Below the pieces are notes generated by a model, which was given only the letters and a program-made list of their open reading frames with translations, was not told where the DNA came from and did no database searches. From a bacterium (GTDB lineage: Bacteria; Hydrogenedentota; Hydrogenedentia; Hydrogenedentiales; SLHB01), in NCBI GenBank assembly GCA_024231375.1, contig JAAEQP010001025.1, positions 1 through 12,223 on the forward strand: a stretch of 12,223 bases of DNA, given 5' to 3'. A program made the translations under genes and the position numbers. Shown in pieces: positions 6,907 to 12,223 of this stretch; positions within the stretch are counted from its first letter, which is position 1, and every line of letters starts with the position of its first letter.

Positions 6907-9900
6907 ATGAGCGACGATAACAAGCCCTGTTGTTGCGGAGGATCGTGCGAGCCAAAGCGGGACCCCTCACCGTCGGGCCTGAACCGACGTGACTTCATCC
7001 AGCGCGCTGCCCTACTCGCGGGAACCGCAGGCGTACTTGCCGGTGCCACTCCGTCGGGAGCCGCGCCAGCGGGTGTGTCGTCGTCGGACGCGCAGCAACT
7101 CGACGCGGCGATTCGGCAAGCCTACAAAGGTACGTCAAAGTACCCACGCGCCATTGATCGCAACTACAACGGACCCTATGCAGGGGCGCAACTGAACCGC
7201 GTCGCCTTCCCCATCGGCGGCATCGGAGCGGGCATGTTCTGCCTGGAGGGCACGGGAGCCATTTCCCACATGTCGGTGCGCAACCGGATGGAGTTCTTTC
7301 ACGAACCGTGCTCCTTCGCGGCGGTGTGCGTCAAAGGCGAACCCAACGTGGCCCGCGTCCTCGAAGGGCCCATCCCGGACTGGAAGTTCTTCGGTCAGGG
7401 TGGAACGGGAAACGGCAGCGCCGGCTCGGCCTACGGGTTTCCGCGGTTTCGGGAGGCGGGATTTCTCGCACGCTTCCCCTTCGCCACGGTTGACTTGCGG
7501 GACGAAGCGCTGCCCTTGGATGTCGCCATCACGGGGTGGAGTCCTTTCACACCGGGAGAAGCAGATGATTCGAGTTTGCCCGTAGGCGCACTGGAATACA
7601 CCTTCACGAACACGTCAAAGGAGAAGGTTGAAGCGGTCTTTTCCTTCAACACGAAGAACTTCGTGGGCGGATCGGGCAGCCAGGGCATCGACGCATTCCC
7701 GAACGGATTTCAGTTGTGGAACGACGGGGATCCCAAGGACGCGTGTTCGTTTGCGGTGTTCGTGGATTCGGACGAGGTAGTGGTCGATCACTGTTGGTTT
7801 AAGGGCGGTTGGTGGGATTCCATGACGCTCGCCTGGCGCAATGTGGAGGAAGGGGTCCTCATGGACAACCCTCCGCAGAAAGGCAAGTCGCCGGGCGCAT
7901 CGCTGTCCGTCCCCTTTGCGTTGGGAGCGGGGCAGACCCGCACGATCCGCCTCATGACGGCGTGGTACGCAGGAAACACCAACCTGCGGGTCGGAAAGAC
8001 GGCGCCCACAGCAGTATCGAGGATGAATTCGACTGGCACGGCAGAAGGCCAGCAGCCGGTTTCGGGTTTCCTGGGCGAACGACTGGTCAACACGTTCGAC
8101 CCCAGCGGCGATAGCGCAGCGGGCACGCTCACGTCCCCTACGTTCAAGATCAAGGATGACTTCATCCACTTCCTCATCGCGGGGGGCACAAAGGAGCGGT
8201 CGGTTTCGCTGCAGTTGCTCATTGACGGCAAGGTCGAGGCGATGGCCCACGGCGAGGACACGGAGACGCTGAAGTGGGCATCGTGGGCGACGAAGGAACT
8301 GCGGGGCAAGAAGGCCGCCATCCGCATCGTGGACGACGGTACGGGGCCGTGGAGCCATATCTGCATCGACAACATCATCTTCAGCGACGCTCCCATCGCG
8401 GAGTTGACGCAACAGGGCAGCAACGATCTGAAGTCTGGCGCGGACGCCACGGTGTTCGAGGACTTCGAATCGCGGGTGTTGAACGGATGGGACCGGGAGA
8501 GCCCGCACGCAGCCAGGGACGAGGAGGCCCCCGTATCGGATTATCATCGCCCGTGGTACGTGTCGCGGTTCGAAAACGTGGGCGATGTGGTGGCCTACTG
8601 GAAGAAGCACTACGGCAGCCTCCGCAAACGGAGCACGCTCTTCCGCGACGCCTTCTACGACTCCACGTTGCCACCGGAGGTCATCGAGGCCGTCGCCGCG
8701 AACCTGACGATTCTGAAATCGCCGACCGTGATGCGCCAAACCGACGGCCGTCTGTGGTGCTGGGAAGGCTGCTCAGACAACAGCGGCTGCTGCCACGGCA
8801 GTTGCACACACGTGTGGAACTACGCCCAGGCCATTGCCCATCTCTTCCCCGACCTGGAACGGACCTTGCGCCACACGGAGTACACCGAAGGCCTGTTCGA
8901 GGACGGCCAGCAGGCGTTTCGGGTGAACCTGCCCATCTCTCCTGGAGGCACATCCTCGAACGCCTCGGACGGGCAACTCGGCGGCATCATGAAGATGTAC
9001 CGCGAGTGGCGTGCCAGCGGCGACACGGATTGGCTGCGTGGCTACTGGCCGCAGATGAAGCTGGCCCTCGACTACATGATCGCCGCATGGGACCCGCGCG
9101 AGACCGGGCTGCTTGAAGAGAGCCATCACAACACGTACGACATCAACTATTTCGGTCCGGACGGCCATTGCGGCAGCTTCTACTTGGGCGCCCTGACCGC
9201 CTTCGTCAAGATGGGCGAGGCCCTGGACGAAGACGTATCCCGCTACCGCACCGTGCGCGACAAAGGAGTCGTGCGGCTCGAGGGCGAGCTGTTCGATGGG
9301 GAGTACTTCATCCAGCGGATCATGAAGGACGGGTTGAACCACCCGCCCGGAAAGCTCGACGTGGACGGGAGCGGACCCGGGTACCGGTCGGTCATCGAAC
9401 TGTTGAACGAACAGGGGCCCAAGTACCAATACGGCACGGGGTGTCTGTCGGACGGCATCCTCGGCCTGTGGATGGCGCGGGTGTGCGGCATCGAGGACGA
9501 CATCGTCGACGCCGACAAGGTACGCAGCAACCTGGAATCCATCCACAAGTACAACCTGAAACCCGATCTCAGCGCCCACGCCAACCCGCAACGGCCCAGC
9601 TACGCCATGGGCAACGACGGCGGCTTGCTGCTCTGCACGTGGCCGAAAGGCGGCGCATTGGCCATCCCCTTCGTCTACAGCGACGAGGTGTGGACGGGCA
9701 TCGAGTACCAGGTGGCGTCCCATCTCATGCTCGAAGGCATGGTCGAGGAAGGGTTGGACATCGTGCGCGCCTGCCGCGACCGCTACGACGGCGTGCGCCG
9801 CAACCCCTTCAATGAATACGAATGCGGCCATTGGTACGCGCGGGCCATGTCGAGCTACGGCCTGCTCCAAGGCCTGACGGGCGCCCGCTACGACGCCGTC

Positions 9901-10071
9901 GACAAGACGCTCTACATCGACTCGAAGGTCGGCGACTTCCGGAGTTTCGTCAGCACGGCCACCGGGTTTGGCACGGTGGGTCTGAAGAATGGCAAGCCAT
10001 TCTTCGACGTGAAGCACGGGGCCGTTGATGTGAAACGGTTCGTGGTCTCTGGCGAGGAGGTGGCCGTCTGA
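6907..10071 (+). CDS. GH116 / DUF608-type glycosidase with inserted beta-sandwich domain, Tat-exported
   Basis: A 1054-residue protein related to bile-acid beta-glucosidase GBA2; GH116 members are retaining beta-glucosidases or beta-xylosidases. It has a Tat signal (R27-R28 in NRRDFIQ, hydrophobic to about 47) preceded by an unusual Cys-rich n-region (C8-C10, C13). The N-terminal GH116 domain starts around F101-PIGGIGAG. Residues about 378-495 (LVNTFDPSGDSAAGTLTSP, then HICIDNIIFSD) resemble a beta-sandwich sugar-binding-like domain often found with GH32-type enzymes, here inserted. The catalytic (alpha/alpha)6 barrel follows: E620 in LWCWEGC is the likely nucleophile and D745 in HNTYDINYFGPDG the likely acid/base, by analogy with E335/D462 of the archaeal enzyme SSO1353. 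The ATG is supported by TAGGAG ten bases upstream. Natural substrate unknown; context suggests a released oligosaccharide. Confidence 0.85.
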   Translation: MSDDNKPCCCGGSCEPKRDPSPSGLNRRDFIQRAALLAGTAGVLAGATPSGAAPAGVSSSDAQQLDAAIRQAYKGTSKYPRAIDRNYNGPYAGAQLNRVAFPIGGIGAGMFCLEGTGAISHMSVRNRMEFFHEPCSFAAVCVKGEPNVARVLEGPIPDWKFFGQGGTGNGSAGSAYGFPRFREAGFLARFPFATVDLRDEALPLDVAITGWSPFTPGEADDSSLPVGALEYTFTNTSKEKVEAVFSFNTKNFVGGSGSQGIDAFPNGFQLWNDGDPKDACSFAVFVDSDEVVVDHCWFKGGWWDSMTLAWRNVEEGVLMDNPPQKGKSPGASLSVPFALGAGQTRTIRLMTAWYAGNTNLRVGKTAPTAVSRMNSTGTAEGQQPVSGFLGERLVNTFDPSGDSAAGTLTSPTFKIKDDFIHFLIAGGTKERSVSLQLLIDGKVEAMAHGEDTETLKWASWATKELRGKKAAIRIVDDGTGPWSHICIDNIIFSDAPIAELTQQGSNDLKSGADATVFEDFESRVLNGWDRESPHAARDEEAPVSDYHRPWYVSRFENVGDVVAYWKKHYGSLRKRSTLFRDAFYDSTLPPEVIEAVAANLTILKSPTVMRQTDGRLWCWEGCSDNSGCCHGSCTHVWNYAQAIAHLFPDLERTLRHTEYTEGLFEDGQQAFRVNLPISPGGTSSNASDGQLGGIMKMYREWRASGDTDWLRGYWPQMKLALDYMIAAWDPRETGLLEESHHNTYDINYFGPDGHCGSFYLGALTAFVKMGEALDEDVSRYRTVRDKGVVRLEGELFDGEYFIQRIMKDGLNHPPGKLDVDGSGPGYRSVIELLNEQGPKYQYGTGCLSDGILGLWMARVCGIEDDIVDADKVRSNLESIHKYNLKPDLSAHANPQRPSYAMGNDGGLLLCTWPKGGALAIPFVYSDEVWTGIEYQVASHLMLEGMVEEGLDIVRACRDRYDGVRRNPFNEYECGHWYARAMSSYGLLQGLTGARYDAVDKTLYIDSKVGDFRSFVSTATGFGTVGLKNGKPFFDVKHGAVDVKRFVVSGEEVAV

Positions 10072-10169
10072 CGGGGATGTGAGGCCTTGATGGCTCTGCT
10101 GCAAGACGCGGTTTGCCAAGAAGAGCTACTCTCGTTGCGCCAACTCCGAAGGAGGAAGGAGTGCTCCGG

Positions 10170-10200
10170 TTGCCCAAGCTTGAAGGGCTTGTGGTAGAAT
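10170..10200 (+). promoter_or_regulatory. Candidate promoter and operator of the toxin-antitoxin pair
   Basis: TAGAAT at 10195-10200 is a -10-like box 16 bases before the ribosome binding site. TTGCCC at 10170-10175 is a possible -35, though at a long 19-bp spacing. Between them, CAAGC at 10175-10179 and GCTTG at 10187-10191 form an inverted repeat that could be the autoregulatory operator typical of toxin-antitoxin operons. Confidence 0.4.
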
Positions 10201-10229
10201 TTACCCAGTACAAGCTAGGAGCCAAACCG

Positions 10230-10463
10230 ATGACCTACAAAGGACGTGTGAAGAACGGCGCGGTTGTTCTCGACGATCCCGTAGATTTGCCGGAGGGAGC
10301 GCTGGTGAAGGTTGACGTCTTCACGATTCCGGCGGAATCCGAAGGCGAAGCAATGCCGAGCCTGGCGGAAACATTGGCGCCTTTCATTGGGAAGGCGGTG
10401 GGGCTCCCAGAAGACGCGGCTGAGAACCACGACCATTATCTGTACGGGACGCCGAAGAAATGA
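10230..10463 (+). CDS. Antitoxin-like small protein paired with a PIN toxin
   Basis: A 77-residue protein with an N-terminal YKGRVKNGAVVLDDPVDLPEG stretch (residues 3-23), the beta-rich pattern of small AF2212/DUF104-like antitoxins, and an acidic helical tail ending ENHDHYLYGTPKK that probably wraps the toxin. It overlaps the PIN gene by four bases (ATGA), typical of translational coupling. ATG at 10230 is chosen because family members start with M-x-Y-K-G-type sequence and AGGAG lies eight bases upstream (10217-10221). An in-frame GTG at 10161 with GGAGG five bases upstream would add 23 residues and cannot be excluded. The role is neutralising the toxin and probably repressing the operon. 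Confidence 0.75.
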   Translation: MTYKGRVKNGAVVLDDPVDLPEGALVKVDVFTIPAESEGEAMPSLAETLAPFIGKAVGLPEDAAENHDHYLYGTPKK

Positions 10464-10864
10464 ATCGCGTTTTCGCGGACACGGCTTTCTACATTGCGCT
10501 GCTAAACCCGCACGACAATCTACACGAGATGGCCCACGAAGCCAGCCGGACCTATCGAGGGTATGTCATAACCACGGAATATGTCTTGGTCGAGTTAGCC
10601 AGTCATTTCAGTTCCAAGGCAAACCGGCTCATGTTCTCTCGATTTCTGAAGAACATGGAGGCACAGCCAAACACAATAATACAATACGCTTCACGTGAAC
10701 TTTTCCATCGAGGTATGGAGTTGTACGAAAAGCGCGCCGATAAAGACTGGTCGCTGGTTGATTGTATTTCATTCGTCTTGATGGAGCAGGAAGGGATTCA
10801 GGACGCGTTTACTGCCGATCACCATTTTGGACAAGCCGGGTTCAATGTCCTGCTCAACCGATAA
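10460..10864 (+). CDS. PIN-domain ribonuclease toxin (VapC-like)
   Basis: A 134-residue single-domain PIN protein, predicted to be a magnesium-dependent RNase. The acidic residues of the fold are visible: D7 in VFADTAFYIALL, E45 in VLVELASH (E40 also nearby), D101 in DWSLVDCISF with D96 beside it, and D120 in AFTADHHF. Length is normal and nothing is missing, so it should be active unless bound by its partner. The start ATG overlaps the antitoxin stop. Base composition is clearly lower in GC than the flanking genes (10621-10680 has 26 G/C of 60), which suggests horizontal acquisition. Whether it cuts tRNA, rRNA or mRNA cannot be read from sequence. Confidence 0.85.
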   Translation: MNRVFADTAFYIALLNPHDNLHEMAHEASRTYRGYVITTEYVLVELASHFSSKANRLMFSRFLKNMEAQPNTIIQYASRELFHRGMELYEKRADKDWSLVDCISFVLMEQEGIQDAFTADHHFGQAGFNVLLNR

Positions 10865-10881
10865 CTGCTGTTGTTACCTCG

Positions 10882-10899
10882 CGCACAGTGGGTTGTGCG
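10882..10899. repeat. Hairpin CGCACA/TGTGCG after the PIN gene
   Basis: CGCACA at 10882-10887 and TGTGCG at 10894-10899 pair perfectly around a GTGGGT loop, starting 18 bases after the PIN stop. No T-tract follows, so its role as a terminator is doubtful; it may protect the transcript end or be part of a dispersed repeat. Confidence 0.45.
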
Positions 10900-11028
10900 T
10901 CCTGAAAACTGACTGATCCCCATTATCAAACCTCAAGCTGCCCCCTTCTCGTGGCGATGCTGTAGCCCCAACCCTCTGCTCTCGGCTATTTAGATCCAAG
11001 ATTTCTGTATTCACCCACCCCGAATTTA

Positions 11029-11057
11029 TTGACAACCCGCAGGAAATGAGGTATCCT
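11029..11057 (+). promoter_or_regulatory. Promoter-like TTGACA-17-TATCCT
   Basis: A perfect -35 TTGACA at 11029-11034 is followed after exactly 17 bp by TATCCT at 11052-11057, four of six matches to the -10 consensus. It points toward dinB but would leave a leader of about 340 bases containing three stem-loop elements, so either dinB has a long structured leader or a small RNA starts here. Confidence 0.5.
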
Positions 11058-11102
11058 TTTACTGAAGATAGTTTCAGCTTCCGTGCGATGAGGATTCGAG
11101 GT

Positions 11103-11138
11103 GGGGAACCTTCTTCATGCGGGGAAAGAGGGTTCCCC
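11103..11138. repeat. 13-bp stem-loop
   Basis: GGGGAACCTTCTT at 11103-11115 pairs with AAGAGGGTTCCCC at 11126-11138 over 13 bp with one G-T wobble, around a 10-base loop. It lies about 45 bp downstream of the promoter-like sequence, so it would be near the 5' end of that transcript. No T-tract follows. Confidence 0.6.
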
Positions 11139-11152
11139 TGCTGTGTCTCGCG

Positions 11153-11167
11153 GGTCCTTTCAGGACC
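11153..11167. repeat. Short hairpin GGTCCT/AGGACC
   Basis: GGTCCT at 11153-11158 and AGGACC at 11162-11167 form a perfect 6-bp stem with a three-base loop (TTC). The CCT-TTC-AGG core resembles the tips of the two palindromes at 11241-11307, suggesting one repeat family. Confidence 0.5.
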
Positions 11168-11240
11168 GAGGAAGAGATGAATGAATCGACGAGCGCTTTG
11201 GATAGTATCGCCCGGTGCAGACCAAGGCCCCTCTTCGTTT

Positions 11241-11307
11241 GTAGTGCGGCCTTTAGGCCGTTCTTGCTGGCCGGCACAAGCGAAGAACGCCCTGAAGGGC
11301 GCACTAC
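11241..11307. repeat. REP-like pair of palindromes in inverted orientation (BIME-like)
   Basis: A 25-base unit at 11241-11265 (starting GTAGTGCGG) recurs as its reverse complement at 11283-11307 (ending GCGCACTAC), with 22 of 25 positions matching and a 17-base spacer. Each unit folds on its own: CGGCC-TTTA-GGCCG in the first and CGCCC-TGAA-GGGCG in the second. Two of the three differences are compensatory, swapping a base pair within the stem. This is the architecture of REP elements mobilised by IS200-like RAYT transposases; no such gene is in the window. Confidence 0.7.
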
Positions 11308-11406
11308 GAACCCGGACGCGGGCTATGGATGGCTTCAACGCGCCGGGCTCTCTTCTACGAGTAATCTACCGGCGATTTTCAAGGATCTCCGCAGAAGGAT
11401 AACGCG

Positions 11407-12223
11407 TTGCAGCGCAGGGTATTACATGTCGACATGGACGCATTCTTCGCGTCGGTGGAACAGGTGCTGAACCCGGCGTTGATGGGTAAGGCGCTGATTA
11501 TCGGCGGGGAAAAGTCGGACAAGCGGGGCGTGGTGTGTACGGCCTCATACGAAGCACGCAAATTCGGGGTCCATTCGGCCATGCCCCTGGCCCAGGCCAA
11601 GCGTTTGTGTCCCCACGGCATCTTTATGCGAGGCCATTTTGAACACTACCGGGAAGCCTCGGAAAAGATGCACGCCGTGCTCGATACGGTGTCGCCCCAC
11701 GTCGAAATGGCCTCCATCGACGAGGCCTACGTCGATGTGTCGGGGTCGCAACGCCTGTTTGGCGGTGATGCGGCTATCGCGGACTACATCAAGACCCGCA
11801 TTTTCGAGGATACCCAGCTTGCCTGCACCGTTGCCATCGCCCCGAACAAGCTGATTGCGAAAGTCGGGTCGGATGAGGCGAAACCGGATGGCTATCTCTG
11901 TGTGGGAGCGGGGGAGGAGGCCGCATTTCTGAGGCCGCTTGTGTTGAAGAAACTGCCCGGTGTGGGGCCGCGTACCCGGGAGTTGCTGGAGTCCATGGGC
12001 GTGCTCACCGTGGGTGGTCTGGCCGATGTGCCGCTACAGACCCTTATTCAGGCCTTCGGCCCTGGCGGCTACGGACTTCAACGGGCAGCCCAGGGCATTT
12101 CGACCTCGGAAGTTGTGCCCAACGGCGTCCCAAAATCCATCAGCCGCGAAACGACGTTTGAGGAAGACCTGTTTGACTGGCAACGGGTGGAGCAAACCCT
12201 CATTTACCTGGCGGAACGGGCCA
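11407..12223 (+). CDS. dinB: DNA polymerase IV (Y-family translesion polymerase), 3' end cut by window
   Basis: The visible 272 codons cover the palm, fingers, thumb and the start of the little-finger domain; E. coli DinB has about 350 residues. The start is TTG at 11407, giving M-Q-R-R-V-L-HVDMDAFFASVEQ, with AGAAGGA seven bases upstream. An ATG at 11434 would cut into the conserved first strand and remove the metal-binding Asp region. Catalytic residues are the Asp in HVDMDAFF and Asp-Glu in ASIDEAYVDVSG; the steric-gate Phe lies in DAFFAS. A helix-hairpin-helix reads KKLPGVGPRTRELLESMGV. The polymerase copies past DNA lesions with low fidelity. No recognisable LexA box is seen upstream. 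It is functionally unrelated to the carbohydrate genes. Confidence 0.95.
   Translation, partial: MQRRVLHVDMDAFFASVEQVLNPALMGKALIIGGEKSDKRGVVCTASYEARKFGVHSAMPLAQAKRLCPHGIFMRGHFEHYREASEKMHAVLDTVSPHVEMASIDEAYVDVSGSQRLFGGDAAIADYIKTRIFEDTQLACTVAIAPNKLIAKVGSDEAKPDGYLCVGAGEEAAFLRPLVLKKLPGVGPRTRELLESMGVLTVGGLADVPLQTLIQAFGPGGYGLQRAAQGISTSEVVPNGVPKSISRETTFEEDLFDWQRVEQTLIYLAERA

Larger units (their letters stand above)
10865..11406. other. Non-coding region between the PIN gene and dinB
   Basis: No supported gene in these 542 bp. Reading frames here translate palindromes and lack family resemblance. It contains a hairpin after the PIN gene (10882-10899), a promoter-like pair at 11029-11057, a long stem at 11103-11138, a short stem at 11153-11167, and a REP-like inverted pair at 11241-11307. 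AGAAGGA at 11393-11399 is the ribosome binding site of dinB. Confidence 0.7.

Noticed and set aside
8773..10119. 448-codon open frame on the minus strand
   Set aside because: Antisense to the catalytic barrel of the GH116 gene, no recognisable motifs, His/Val/Ala-rich composition typical of antisense translation.
10090..10197. 35-residue frame between the GH116 gene and the antitoxin
   Set aside because: No ribosome binding site of note, no recognisable motif, and it overlaps the candidate promoter of the toxin-antitoxin pair.
11103..11307. CRISPR array
   Set aside because: Repeats are inverted rather than direct, unevenly spaced, and different in sequence; no cas gene is nearby.
10874..11338. 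154-codon minus-strand frame in the PIN-dinB gap
   Set aside because: Its translation consists largely of the palindromic repeats, and no domain is recognisable.
10865..11406. tRNA or other classical RNA gene
   Set aside because: The hairpins do not form a cloverleaf and no T-loop consensus (GTTCRANNC) is placed with a matching acceptor stem.
11117..11470. 117-codon plus-strand frame, and a 73-codon one inside it, before dinB
   Set aside because: Both translate REP-like palindromes, and the longer one runs into dinB in a wrong frame. Such ORFs are a common annotation artefact.

Overview
The window is a high-GC bacterial segment, about 60% GC by eye in the coding parts. It has four secreted or membrane-anchored carbohydrate-active proteins, then a small toxin-antitoxin pair, then the start of a DNA polymerase IV gene. 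The gene content suggests a bacterium of the Planctomycetota/Verrucomicrobiota/Lentisphaerota or Hydrogenedentota type: Tat-exported sulfatase, a large DUF4838 protein, a Tat-exported GH116/DUF608 enzyme, loosely spaced genes each with its own leader, and dispersed palindromes. This is inferred from style; there is no rRNA or other marker to settle it.

Layout. 1-241: gap with a possible incomplete minus-strand gene and a dispersed repeat fragment. 242-1711: Tat/lipoprotein-type sulfatase. 1798-2844: membrane-anchored SGNH/GDSL-like hydrolase, behind a good promoter and an odd in-frame 5-codon mini-ORF. 2845-3113: structured intergenic region with three hairpins and short direct repeats. 3114-6617: 1167-residue secreted protein (carbohydrate-binding-like, DUF4838, mutarotase-like). 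6618-6906: AT-rich regulatory region with two related 18-bp palindromes. 6907-10071: GH116-type glycosidase with an extra beta-sandwich domain inserted. 10230-10864: antitoxin and PIN toxin with a 4-bp overlap. 10865-11406: non-coding region with a promoter and a set of REP-like palindromes. 11407-end: dinB, starting at TTG and cut by the window edge.

How the genes may work together (inference). Sulfatase, SGNH hydrolase, DUF4838 protein and GH116 enzyme are all plus-strand and all carry export or anchor signals, so they look like an extracytoplasmic kit for a sulfated, possibly acylated or uronic-acid-containing polysaccharide. Intergenic gaps of 86, 269 and 289 bp suggest separate transcription units under shared control rather than one tight operon. 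No transporter, SusC/SusD pair or regulator is in the window. The toxin-antitoxin pair has lower GC than its neighbours and looks acquired.

I see no clear-cut new defence or mobile system. The most promising unexplained signals are the palindrome pair upstream of the GH116 gene, the in-frame TGA between two starts of the SGNH gene, the domain inserted into the GH116 enzyme, and the two palindromic repeat clusters, one of which shows compensatory base changes.
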